NCBI GenBank assembly: GCA_022648325.1
Contig: JALCMG010000002.1
Span: 156,449-220,448, forward strand
Direction of reading: 5' to 3'
DNA length: 64,000 nt
From: Olsenella sp.
GTDB taxonomy: Bacteria > Actinomycetota > Coriobacteriia > Coriobacteriales > Atopobiaceae
This document shows positions 37,914-46,428 of this stretch, piece after piece; position 1 is the stretch's first letter, and each line of letters starts with the position of its first letter. The position numbers were made by a program, and so were the translations under genes. The notes beneath the pieces are model-generated. The model did not search any database. It was not told the origin of the DNA and saw only the letters and a program-made list of their open reading frames with translations.

Positions 37914-38780
37914 CTACCTAAAGACGGCCATAAGGAGCGTCGACGCCACGATGATCGCCAGGCCCGTGAGCGAGCGCTTGGTGTAGGTCTCCTTAAAGAC
38001 CACGGCGGAGAAGGCCATCGCAACCGCAATCGACAGCTTGTCGATGGGCACCACCACCGAGACGACGCCCGTTTGGATGGCGTAGTAGTAGCAGAGCCAC
38101 GAGGCGCCCGTGGCCACGCCGGACAGGCAGATGAAGAGCAGCTCGTGGCGGTCGATGCCACGCACCTCCCCCAGCTTGCCGCGCATGGCGACAACCACCC
38201 ACGCCATGACCAGCACGAAGCACGTGCGGATGGCGGTGGCGAGGTTGGACTCAACGCCCTCGATGCCCACCTTGGCAAGAATCGACGTGAGCGCGGCAAA
38301 GACGGCGGAGCCCACGGCGTACCACATCCACGAGTTGCCCTGGACGTCGTGGTCCTGCTTCCTTCGCTCGATCATGAGGAGCGTGCCCACGAGGATCCCC
38401 ACGCAGCCGACGAGTTTCACGGCGAGGTTCTCCGTCTCTCCAAAGAGCACGATGGCGAGAAGAGCCGTGAGTACCGTCGAGCACTTGTCGATGGGCACGA
38501 CCTTGTTGACGTCACCCATCGAGAGAGCCTTGAAGTAGCAGATCCAGCTCGCGCCGGTGGCGAGGCCGGAGAGCGCAAGGAAGAGGAGCGAGTGGGGCGT
38601 GATCTGCCCGATGGTGGGGATGGAGCCAACCACGCCGGCCATGAGCCAGGCGAAGGCAAGCACGACGATGGTTCTCACCGCCGTCGCCACGTCGGAGTTG
38701 GTGTGCCTAATGCCGCACTTGGCGAGAATCGAGGTGATGCCGGCGAAGAGCGCCGATCCGACCGCAGCTAGGATCCACAT
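37914..38780 (-). CDS. EamA/DMT family transporter
   Basis: Membrane protein of 288 residues with ten helices, formed by two EamA repeats of five helices each. The repeats start WILAAVGSALFAGITSILAK and WMWYAVGSAVFAALTSILAK and end FKALSMGDVNKVVPIDK and YAIQTGVVSVVVPIDKLS, so internal duplication is unmistakable. Such transporters exchange small metabolites; the substrate is unknown. GGAGGGGG precedes ATG 38780. It is followed by a perfect palindromic terminator and preceded at 39 bases by the PPK2 gene, so it may belong to the same transcript. Confidence 0.9.
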   Translation of the reverse strand: MWILAAVGSALFAGITSILAKCGIRHTNSDVATAVRTIVVLAFAWLMAGVVGSIPTIGQITPHSLLFLALSGLATGASWICYFKALSMGDVNKVVPIDKCSTVLTALLAIVLFGETENLAVKLVGCVGILVGTLLMIERRKQDHDVQGNSWMWYAVGSAVFAALTSILAKVGIEGVESNLATAIRTCFVLVMAWVVVAMRGKLGEVRGIDRHELLFICLSGVATGASWLCYYYAIQTGVVSVVVPIDKLSIAVAMAFSAVVFKETYTKRSLTGLAIIVASTLLMAVFR

Positions 38781-38819
38781 GCGCTCCCCCTCCCGTCGCG
38801 CTGACCGTCTACCGGCATG

Positions 38820-39752
38820 TTAGCCGTTCTCGCGCTCGGTCTCGTCGCGCTCGGCGCGGTCGTCGCGCCCGCCCGTCTCGGCAAGCAGCTTGGTGCGCGC
38901 GGCAGCCAGGTCGTCGCGCTGCTCGTCGGGAAGCTCGGGGTAGTGCGGGTTGCACTCCTCCAGCACATGGGCCATAGCCTCCGAGACCAGCCAGCGAGCA
39001 TAGAACTTCTGGTCTGCCGGAACGATGTACCAGGGCGCTTCCTTGGTTGCCGTGCGGTCGATGCACTGCTCGTAGGCATCCATGTACTTTGGCCACAGCT
39101 CGCGCTCTGCCACATCCGACGAGGAGAACTTCCAGTTCTTCGCCTCGTCGTCAATGCGATCGAGGAAGCGCCTGCGCTGCTCGTCACGGCTCACGTCGAG
39201 GAAGATCTTGAGCACGCGGTAGCCGTTCTCCCAGAGGTAGCGCTCGAAGTCACGAATCTGGCGGTAGCGCTGCTCGAAGAAGTCGTCCTTCGATGTGTCG
39301 AGCACCCGCTTGGGCATGCGGTAGGTCTTCTGGAGGTCGTGCACCCGCACCACGAGCACGTCCTCGTAGTAGCTGCGGTTGAAGAGACCTATGCAGCCCC
39401 GGCGCGGCAGCTTGGCGGCCGCCCGCCAGAGGAAGTCGTGCGCAAGCTCCTCGGTCGTGGGCTGCTTGAAGCTTGCAACGGTGACGCCCTGCGGGTTGAG
39501 ACCGCTCATCACGTGCTTGATGGTGGAGTCTTTGCCGGCGGCATCCATGGCCTGCAGGATCACCACGACCCCCTCCCGGCCCTCGGCATAGAGCTTGCCC
39601 TGGAGCTCTGACATGCGCCGCGTGTTGGTCTCGGTGAGTGCATCAAAGTTGGGCCTAAGCTCCTTCTTCACGTGCACGTCCGTGGTATAGTCATCGAGTT
39701 TGAAGTGACCCGACCCGTCAAACCTGCAGTCCTTGAGCTCCTGGAATTCCAT
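38820..39752 (-). CDS. Polyphosphate kinase 2 family phosphotransferase
   Basis: Transfers phosphate between polyphosphate and nucleotides. The 310-residue protein has a P-loop kinase fold with Walker A AMDAAGKDSTIKH (residues 69-81), the lid region around KLPRRGCIGLFNRSYYEDVL and a Walker B-like VLKIFLDVSRDEQRRRF. This single-domain form matches the PPK2 class that phosphorylates AMP or ADP. The C-terminus ends in a charged tail rich in Asp, Glu and Arg. ATG 39752 is used; GAGGAG lies about eleven bases upstream. Nucleotide preference cannot be read from sequence alone. Confidence 0.9.
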   Translation of the reverse strand: MEFQELKDCRFDGSGHFKLDDYTTDVHVKKELRPNFDALTETNTRRMSELQGKLYAEGREGVVVILQAMDAAGKDSTIKHVMSGLNPQGVTVASFKQPTTEELAHDFLWRAAAKLPRRGCIGLFNRSYYEDVLVVRVHDLQKTYRMPKRVLDTSKDDFFEQRYRQIRDFERYLWENGYRVLKIFLDVSRDEQRRRFLDRIDDEAKNWKFSSSDVAERELWPKYMDAYEQCIDRTATKEAPWYIVPADQKFYARWLVSEAMAHVLEECNPHYPELPDEQRDDLAAARTKLLAETGGRDDRAERDETERENG

Positions 39753-39824
39753 CCGAATGCATCTCCTCGTGGTTCTCGTCTGGCGCTTGCGCGCCACCTC
39801 TCTACCTACCCGATGGGAGTGGTG

Positions 39825-40724
39825 CTAACGCGGCTGGTCGAGAATGACACCGGGGCGACGGCCCTCGCTCTCCTCTCGCATGAACGCGGGCATGGCGCCA
39901 GTCTTTGCGGCCTGTGCAATGTCGAGAAGCGCGGTGGCGACGGCGTCCTCGGTCACGGGGCCGATGTGCCAGCGGGCGGCGGCCGCGACCTCCGGCGTGG
40001 CGTTGGAGACGGCAACCGAGTTGGGCACCCCCTCGATGATGGCGAGGTCGTTCTCGGAGTCCCCAAAGACGCAGACCTCGTCGAGGCCTATGCCAAGTCG
40101 GTCCATGAGAACCGTGAGCCCGCTCATCTTGGAGACGCCCTTGGGGAGAATGTCGAGCGTGGACGAGGTGGGGCTGGGGAAGACGAAGTCGAACTCGGGG
40201 AAGGCTGGCAGGAGATCTGCCCTCAGCGCCTCCATGTGGGCGCGAGAGTGGTCGCTGTGGATGTTGGTCTTCACGTACGTGCCGCTAGGAAGGTGCGCGG
40301 ACGTGCGGTGGAATGCGTGGAAGGCCTTGGGGTGGCGGGCGAGCTCCTCGTCCGTGATTCCCACGCAGACGTCATTGTCCCCGCAGTCGTTGTCGTAGGC
40401 GGTGAGTGCGGTCCTCTCGCCGTCGCGCTGGCGTAGGTAGGAGGTAAGGCGTTCGAGGCCATCCCGCGATGGGGCCTGCTGGAAGATCACGTCTCCGCGC
40501 AGCCGCACCACCTGGCCGTTCACAAAGACACCGGTCTGGAAGCAGTCCGCCGCGTCCTCCTCGAACATCCACGACATCATGGCGATGGTGCGGCCCGAGA
40601 TGGGCCCCGCAAGCACGCCCGGCGCTGCGTTGGCGGCGCGCACGGCGGCGATGGCCATATCCGTCGCGCGGCCCTGTCCGTAGGGAATCAGGGTGTTGTC
40701 CAGGTCTGAGAGCGCCAAGCGCAT
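39825..40724 (-). CDS. Cof-type HAD-IIB family hydrolase
   Basis: Sugar-phosphatase-like HAD protein of 299 residues. Motif I is LALSDLDNTLIPYG with catalytic Asp 7 and Asp 9, motif II is AGPISGRT, the C2-type cap lies in the middle, and the end carries motif III Lys in LPKGVSKMSGL and motif IV CVFGDSENDLAII, followed by VAVSNATPEV. This set defines Cof-type HAD-IIB proteins, which dephosphorylate sugar phosphates or nucleotides. ATG 40724 is preceded by a GTG codon and a weak AAGGGAA. Located between PPK2 and the radical SAM gene, separated from the latter by a terminator. Confidence 0.88.
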   Translation of the reverse strand: MRLALSDLDNTLIPYGQGRATDMAIAAVRAANAAPGVLAGPISGRTIAMMSWMFEEDAADCFQTGVFVNGQVVRLRGDVIFQQAPSRDGLERLTSYLRQRDGERTALTAYDNDCGDNDVCVGITDEELARHPKAFHAFHRTSAHLPSGTYVKTNIHSDHSRAHMEALRADLLPAFPEFDFVFPSPTSSTLDILPKGVSKMSGLTVLMDRLGIGLDEVCVFGDSENDLAIIEGVPNSVAVSNATPEVAAAARWHIGPVTEDAVATALLDIAQAAKTGAMPAFMREESEGRRPGVILDQPR

Positions 40725-40859
40725 CACGGTGGCAATTCCCTTCTCGCGCGATGCCTGCCGAGAAGAGCATACGGCAGCGCAGCGCAAAAGAAGGGCGGGA
40801 AAGCGCCTTGGCCGCCACGCGCACGCCGCCTCCGCCACCGCCGCAGCCCGCACGCAAAA

Positions 40860-40899
40860 CGCCCCGCCACTGCAGCCATCCGGCGACAGTAGCGGGGCG
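40860..40899 (-). terminator. Terminator of the radical SAM gene
   Basis: CGCCCCGC (40860-40867) pairs with GCGGGGCG (40892-40899), with a continuing ACTG/CAGT stem inside. On the minus strand it lies 33 bases after the stop codon and is followed by TTTT. Confidence 0.85.
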
Positions 40900-40932
40900 A
40901 AAAAGTGCACAGGCGAGAAGAGCGGTCAGCGC

Positions 40933-42447
40933 CTACTTGGCAGCGCCGACAGCCTCCTTCTTCTCCTCCTTGAGCTCGTCCTCAATCTGGGAGTTGAGCT
41001 CTGCGTCCTTCTCGGCAAGCATCTTGGCCTTCTTGTCGACGTCCATCATCGAGATGTTGTCCTCATAGACCTTCTTGCCGGTGGGGTGCTCCTCGACCCA
41101 GATGCGGTCGCCCTCGGGTGCCCACTTCTCGGCGTACTTGGCCGTGCGGGCGCACAGGTGGTCGACGTCCTCCGGCGAGGTGTACTCGGTGGACTTGGCG
41201 TCCGCGTCGTGAACCATCTCGGGCAGGACCTGTGGGTTCTCGAGCATCGGGCAGGGGCGCAGCATGTTGTCGTTCCAGGGCCAGTTGGCGCGATACTCCT
41301 GGAAGATGGGCTGCTGCAGGCACTCCAGCCAGCTCTTCTCGTGGATGTTGGCGTTGGAGTAGTGGATGAAGACGCAGGGCTCTACGTCGCCACGCGCGTT
41401 AACGTGGCAGAACACGCGGCCGCCGGCGATGCAGCCGCCCACGAACTCGCCGTCGTTCTGGAAGTCCATGGCCATGATGGCCTTGCCGCCCTCGTAGTCG
41501 CGGATCTTGCGAATGCGGTCGATCATGTACTCGCGCTGCTCGATGGTGGGCATGAGGTCGGCGTTGGCGCCCTCGCCCACGGGCATGTAGTGGAAGTACC
41601 ACTGCCACAGCGCACCGTGCTCGATGATGAAGTCGTAGTACTCGTCGGAGGTGACGTCCTCGACGTTGTTGCGCGTGTAGCAGGTGGAGATGCCAAAGGG
41701 CACGCCGTTCTCGGTCATGAGGTCCATGGCGCGAACGACCTCGTCGAACGAGCCGTCGCCGCGGCGGCCGTCGTTGGCGGTCTTGAAGCCCTCGAGCGAC
41801 ATCGAGAACACGATGTTACCCAGGCGCTTGCAATCATCACAGAGCTTCTGGTCGATAAGCGAGCCGTTGGTGAAGAGGCCAAAGATGCAGTCGTCGTGCT
41901 TCTCGGCAAGGCGGACAACGTCCTTCTTGCGCACCAGGGGCTCGCCGCCGGTCATCATGAAGAAGTGGGTACCCAGCGCCTTTGCCTCGGTGACCAGACG
42001 GTCCATGTCATCGAAGGAGAGGTTCAGGCTGTTGCCGTAGTCGGCGGCCCAGCAGCCGATGCAGTGCTTGTTGCAGGCGCTCGTGGGGTCGAAGATGATG
42101 ATCCAGGGCACGTTGCACTGGTACTTCTCGGCAGACTGGGTGGTCTCGCGCAGGCCGCGGAACGCGGACTCGTAGGCGCCATTCAGAACGGCAGTCTTCA
42201 AGATGTTGGGGTCAACGCGGTCCCTCACCAGCTCGATGAGGAAGTTCTCCCACTTGGAACCGGGATAAAATGCCTTGCGGAGGGAATTTGCCATGTCAGG
42301 CGCGGTGTCGGCGAGAAGCTTGCCGCCCATGTCCAGAAACTTGTTGATGGCCTCCTCGGGGTGGTCGCTCATGACGCCCTTGATGGCCTGGTCGATTGCG
42401 ATGCTAAAGGCCTTCCGCTCGGCTGCGTGCGCGATTTTCGACTGCAT
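40933..42447 (-). CDS. Radical SAM protein with C-terminal SPASM-like cysteines
   Basis: A 504-residue radical SAM enzyme. The cluster motif CNKHCIGC (Cys 125, 129, 132) follows FDPTSA, and MMTGGEPL is the SAM-binding GGE motif. A C-terminal region with VGGCIAGGRVFCHVNARGDV, PCVFIHYSN and RPCPMLENP supplies cysteines as in SPASM auxiliary-cluster domains. About 115 residues precede the core, and a charged helical tail ends the protein. AAGGAAC precedes ATG 42447. It is a single gene, divergent from the acyl-CoA synthetase-iorAB operon. Substrate unknown; no obvious peptide precursor gene is adjacent. Confidence 0.87.
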   Translation of the reverse strand: MQSKIAHAAERKAFSIAIDQAIKGVMSDHPEEAINKFLDMGGKLLADTAPDMANSLRKAFYPGSKWENFLIELVRDRVDPNILKTAVLNGAYESAFRGLRETTQSAEKYQCNVPWIIIFDPTSACNKHCIGCWAADYGNSLNLSFDDMDRLVTEAKALGTHFFMMTGGEPLVRKKDVVRLAEKHDDCIFGLFTNGSLIDQKLCDDCKRLGNIVFSMSLEGFKTANDGRRGDGSFDEVVRAMDLMTENGVPFGISTCYTRNNVEDVTSDEYYDFIIEHGALWQWYFHYMPVGEGANADLMPTIEQREYMIDRIRKIRDYEGGKAIMAMDFQNDGEFVGGCIAGGRVFCHVNARGDVEPCVFIHYSNANIHEKSWLECLQQPIFQEYRANWPWNDNMLRPCPMLENPQVLPEMVHDADAKSTEYTSPEDVDHLCARTAKYAEKWAPEGDRIWVEEHPTGKKVYEDNISMMDVDKKAKMLAEKDAELNSQIEDELKEEKKEAVGAAK

Positions 42448-42901
42448 GGTTGTTCCTTTCGCCCAGTGGCGGTGGTCAAACTGCCTTCCACCGATTTTTC
42501 GCACCTTTGTATGGACGGTCAAATATTTTGACCCAGATTTGAAAAAAATCAACCCCGCATCGGGAAAGCCTGTAGAAACGTTAACACGAGGGGGCGCGTC
42601 GCTGCTTCGACGCCGCACGTGTCGCCCCCACATCTCGCCGCGCGTGTCGCCGGAGAGCTCTTTTTGGCGGAGAATGTCACCAAAACCCGCCTTCCGGCGA
42701 CGGCAGACATCGCTATCCCCGTGACAGACCCCAATAGCCGCGGCAATAACGCGAGATTTCACCAAAGGGGCAATCTCCCCCGCCCTCGCCGCCTCGCACC
42801 CTACTAGAATGAAAAGGCTGCCGGCCCGCACACGCACCAATGCGCTCGCCAACAGCCGCCACCAGGCACCTCCCACAAACACCGGGTTATTCGGAGGCAA
42901 C
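42448..42901. promoter_or_regulatory. Divergent control region of radical SAM gene and acyl-CoA synthetase-iorAB
   Basis: 454 bases. Near the radical SAM start lies a perfect dyad (42517-42533) and a further GGTCAAA at 42473-42479. The half nearer the synthetase gene holds two stable stems: GGGGGCG/CGCCCCC (42590-42596 with 42623-42629, enclosing CGTCG/CGACG) and GTCGCCGGA/TTCCGGCGAC (about 42651-42703). The second stem carries TTTTT inside. They could be leader structures of the iorAB operon. No small gene seen. Confidence 0.45.
42517..42533. promoter_or_regulatory. 17-bp palindromic operator candidate
   Basis: GGTCAAATATTTTGACC: perfect 7-base arms around TAT, 70 bases upstream of the radical SAM start codon. 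Symmetry, A/T-rich centre and location fit a dimeric regulator site; the regulator is unknown. Confidence 0.55.
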
Positions 42902-44539
42902 ATGACCATCGTCGACATGCTGCGCAAGAACGCCGAGCTCTACCCCAACGAGGTCGCCCTCGTGGAGATAAACCCCCAGCGCCACGAGAACCGCCACATC
43001 ACGTGGCGCGAGTACGAACTCGTCGAAACAACGGACGACGAGCCCTTCCGCCGCGAGATGACCTGGCAGGTCTTTGACGAGAAAGCCAACCGCTTTGCGA
43101 ATCTGCTGCTCTCGCGCGGCATCCGCAAGGACGACAAGGTCGCCCTCCTGCTCTACAACTGCATCGAGTGGCTCCCCATCTACTTTGGCGTGCTCAAGGG
43201 CGGCGCCACCGTGGTGCCGCTCAACTTCCGCTACTCCGCCGACGAGATCCGCTACTGCATCGAGAAGTCCGACGCCGACATCCTGGTCTTTGGTCCCGAG
43301 TTCACCGGCCGCGTCGAGGAAATCGTGCCGCAGATCCAGAAGGGGCGCCTGCTCTTCTACGTGGGCGACGACTGCCCCACCTGGGCGGAGCCCTACCAGG
43401 AGCTCGTAGGCCTGTGCTCCTCGGCAGACCCCATGACCCCGCTCTCGGAGGACGAGGACGCGGCCGTCTACTTTAGCTCGGGCACCACGGGCTTCCCCAA
43501 GGCCATCCTCCACCACCACCGGAGCCTCACCCAGGCCGCCATCATGGAGCAGAAGCACCACGGCCAGACCCACGACGACGTCTTTCTCTGCATCCCGCCC
43601 CTCTACCACACGGGCGCCATCATGCACTGGATGGGCTCGCTCGCCGTGGGCGGACGCGGCGTGCTGCTACGCGGCGTGAGCCCCAAGACCATCCTCGAGA
43701 CCGTCTCGAACGAGCGCTGCACCATCGTATGGCTGCTCGTCCCCTGGGCGCAGGACATCCTTCTCGCTATCGAGCAGGGCACGGTCACACTATCGGACTA
43801 CCATCTCGACCAGTGGCGCCTCATGCACATTGGCGCCCAGCCGGTGCCCAAGAGCCTCGTGCACCGCTGGCTCAAGGTCTTCCCCAACCAGCAGTACGAC
43901 ACCAACTACGGCCTCTCGGAGTCCTGCGGCCCCGGCTGCGTCCACCTGGGCGTCGAGAACGTGGACCACGTGGGCGCCATCGGCGTGCCCGGCTACCACT
44001 GGGAGTGCAAGATCGTGGACGAGAAGGGCGAGGAGGTCGCACCCGGCGAGGTGGGCGAGCTCTGCGTTAAGGGCCCCGGCCTCATGGAGTGCTACTACAA
44101 GGACCCCGCGGCCACGGCCGAGACCCTCATCGACGGCTGGCTCCACACCGGTGACATGGCTCGCCAGGACGAGGACGGCTTCTACTGGCTGGTCGACCGC
44201 AAGAAGGACGTCATCGTGATGGGTGGCGAGAACCTCTATCCCGTACAGATCGAGGACTTCCTCGCGTCGAACCCCGCCATCCAGGACGTGGCCGTGATCG
44301 GCCTGCCCGACGAGCGCCTGGGCGAGATCCCCGCCGCAATCATCGAGCTCAAGCCCGGCCACGAGAACACCACCGAGGACGACATCAACGAGTTCTGCCT
44401 GGCGCTCCCCCGCTACAAGCGGCCGCGCAAGGTGATCTTTGCCGACGTGCCGAGAAACCCCACGGGCAAGATCGAGAAGCCGCTCCTGCGCGAGAGGTAC
44501 GGCGCGGCGCACCTGGTAGACCAGGAGAACAAGGCCTAG
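42902..44539 (+). CDS. Acyl-CoA synthetase / AMP-dependent acid-CoA ligase
   Basis: Class I adenylate-forming enzyme of 545 residues that links a carboxylic acid to CoA with ATP, or runs in reverse to make ATP from an acyl-CoA. Motifs: P-loop YFSSGTTGFPKA, substrate-pocket YGLSESCGPG, hinge GWLHTGDMARQ followed by VDRKKDVIVMGGENLYP, and the catalytic lysine in NPTGKIEKP. GGAGGC precedes ATG 42902. It is the first gene of an operon with iorA and iorB, which produce aryl-acetyl-CoA, so its substrate is probably an aryl acetate such as phenylacetate or indoleacetate. Medium-chain acids remain possible. Confidence 0.88.
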   Translation: MTIVDMLRKNAELYPNEVALVEINPQRHENRHITWREYELVETTDDEPFRREMTWQVFDEKANRFANLLLSRGIRKDDKVALLLYNCIEWLPIYFGVLKGGATVVPLNFRYSADEIRYCIEKSDADILVFGPEFTGRVEEIVPQIQKGRLLFYVGDDCPTWAEPYQELVGLCSSADPMTPLSEDEDAAVYFSSGTTGFPKAILHHHRSLTQAAIMEQKHHGQTHDDVFLCIPPLYHTGAIMHWMGSLAVGGRGVLLRGVSPKTILETVSNERCTIVWLLVPWAQDILLAIEQGTVTLSDYHLDQWRLMHIGAQPVPKSLVHRWLKVFPNQQYDTNYGLSESCGPGCVHLGVENVDHVGAIGVPGYHWECKIVDEKGEEVAPGEVGELCVKGPGLMECYYKDPAATAETLIDGWLHTGDMARQDEDGFYWLVDRKKDVIVMGGENLYPVQIEDFLASNPAIQDVAVIGLPDERLGEIPAAIIELKPGHENTTEDDINEFCLALPRYKRPRKVIFADVPRNPTGKIEKPLLRERYGAAHLVDQENKA

Positions 44540-44592
44540 ACGGGCCATTAGGAGAGGAACCAAGGCGGCAGTCCGCCTGGAGAGGAGAGCGC

Positions 44593-46398
44593 ATGGGAAA
44601 GCAGCTTCTATCGGGAAACGAGGCCATCGCCGAGGGGGCGTGGTCGGCCGGCGCGGGAGTGGGAACGGGTTACCCCGGCACCCCCTCCACGGAGACCCTC
44701 GAGAACCTCGTGCAGCATGGCGACGTCTACTGCGAGTGGTCGCCCAACGAGAAGGTCGCCCTTGAGGTGGGCATTGGCTCTGCCATGGGTGGCGTGCGCA
44801 CGCTCGTGACCATGAAGCACGTGGGCCTGAACGTTGCTGCCGACCCCTTCATGAGCGTCACCAACACGGGCGTGAACGCCGGCCTGGTGCTTCTCGTCGC
44901 CGACGACCCCTCCATGTACAGCTCCCAGAACGAGCAGGACACGAGGAACTACGCCGCGTTTGCCCGCGTGCCCTGCCTCGACCCGTCTGACTCCCAGGAG
45001 GCCTACGACTTCGCGCGCAAGGCGTTCGACATCTCCGAGCGCTTCGACGCGCCGGTGATTCTCCACGAGACCATGCGCATTGCCCACACGAGGACCATGG
45101 TCGAGTGCGCCCACGAGCGCGACCTCGAGGCGGCCGCCCCGCGCGACTACCAGAGCCAGCCCAGCAAGTACGTCATGATGCCCGCCTACGCCGTGGCGCG
45201 CACCCGCGCGACCAACGAGCGCGAGGACGCACTGGTTGAGTTTGCCGAGACGAGCGACCTCAACCGCGTCGAGATGCGCGACACTAAGGTTGGCATCATC
45301 GTCGCCGGCGCCCTCTACAACCACGTGCGCGAGGCGCTGCCCAACGCGTCCACGCTCAAGCTGGGCCTCACCTGGCCGCTGCCGCCCAAGCTCCTCGCGA
45401 GCTTTGCCGCCTCGGTCGAGAAGGTCTACGTGGTGGAGGAGTCCTGCCGCTACTTCCGCGACCACGTGGCAGCGCTGGGCATCAAGCTCTCCGAGCCACC
45501 CGCGGCACCCCTCCCCCGCTCCGGCGAGATCTTCCCCGCCGACATCCAGCGAAGCTTTGGCGTGGCCACGCCCGCGCACCTCGAGGCCGCGAAGGACCTT
45601 CCTCCTCGCCCGCCCGCGTTCTGCGCCGGCTGCCCGCACCGTCTGGTCTTCAACGAGCTGCGTCGCATGAAGGCCATCGTGACCGGCGACATTGGCTGCT
45701 ACACGCTGGGCGCCGTCGCGCCCTTCCGCGCCGTCGACTCGGTGATCGACATGGGCGCCTCTCTCAGCATGAGCCACGGCATGGAGCTTGCCGGCATCCC
45801 CGAGCGCACCAAGCGGCCGGTGGTGGGCGTCATTGGCGACTCCACCTTTGCGCACTCCGGGATCACGTCGCTTCTCGGCACCGCCTACAACGGGGGCAAG
45901 GGCACGCTTCTCATCCTGGACAACCGCACAACGGCCATGACCGGCACGCAGGGCAACCCGGTAAACGGCCTCACCCTCTCCGAGCAGGGTGCGCGCATCA
46001 GCCCGCTGGTGGACGCGGACGAGAAGCCCTCGGTTCTTGACCGTCCGGCTGGGCGCCCGCTCGATCTGCCCGCGCTCTGCCGCGCCATCGGCGTCGACGA
46101 GGTCATCGAGGCCGACGCGCAGGACCTCAAGGCCGTGCGCGCGGCGCTCAAGGAGGCCGTCTCGCACGAGGACCTTCTCTCGGTGGTCATCTTCCGCTCG
46201 CCGTGCCGGCTGGTTGACCGCACGCACAAGGCGGCGCCCGTCATCCGCGACTGCCGTCGCTGCGGCACCTGCATCCAGATTGGCTGCCCGGCGCTGGGCA
46301 AGGACGAGACCAACTACGCCATCATCGACCCCACGCAGTGCGTGGGCTGCGGCCAGTGCGAGCAGGTGTGCCCGTTTGGGTGCATCAAGTCCGAGTAG
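44593..46398 (+). CDS. iorA: Indolepyruvate:ferredoxin oxidoreductase, alpha subunit
   Basis: Thiamine-diphosphate enzyme that oxidatively decarboxylates aryl pyruvates to aryl-acetyl-CoA, reducing ferredoxin. The 601-residue subunit has the N-terminal SGNEAIAEGAWSAGAGVGTG and YPGTPSTE segments, the CPHR-type CAGCPHRLVF motif, the TPP-binding GDIGCYTLGAV and GDSTFAHSGITSLL, and the C-terminal ferredoxin domain with two 4Fe-4S motifs (CRRCGTCIQIGC and CVGCGQCEQVCPFGC). The order and length are standard for IorA. GGAGAGGAGAG precedes the ATG. It lies 53 bases after the acyl-CoA synthetase and 30 bases before iorB. Confidence 0.95.
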   Translation: MGKQLLSGNEAIAEGAWSAGAGVGTGYPGTPSTETLENLVQHGDVYCEWSPNEKVALEVGIGSAMGGVRTLVTMKHVGLNVAADPFMSVTNTGVNAGLVLLVADDPSMYSSQNEQDTRNYAAFARVPCLDPSDSQEAYDFARKAFDISERFDAPVILHETMRIAHTRTMVECAHERDLEAAAPRDYQSQPSKYVMMPAYAVARTRATNEREDALVEFAETSDLNRVEMRDTKVGIIVAGALYNHVREALPNASTLKLGLTWPLPPKLLASFAASVEKVYVVEESCRYFRDHVAALGIKLSEPPAAPLPRSGEIFPADIQRSFGVATPAHLEAAKDLPPRPPAFCAGCPHRLVFNELRRMKAIVTGDIGCYTLGAVAPFRAVDSVIDMGASLSMSHGMELAGIPERTKRPVVGVIGDSTFAHSGITSLLGTAYNGGKGTLLILDNRTTAMTGTQGNPVNGLTLSEQGARISPLVDADEKPSVLDRPAGRPLDLPALCRAIGVDEVIEADAQDLKAVRAALKEAVSHEDLLSVVIFRSPCRLVDRTHKAAPVIRDCRRCGTCIQIGCPALGKDETNYAIIDPTQCVGCGQCEQVCPFGCIKSE

Positions 46399-46428
46399 CG
46401 CTGCCCAGAGCAAGGGAGGTAGACACAC

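Noticed and set aside
40693..42531. A 612-codon plus-strand frame over the radical SAM gene
   Set aside because: Shadow frame; no SD and no recognisable domains, while the minus strand encodes clear cluster motifs.
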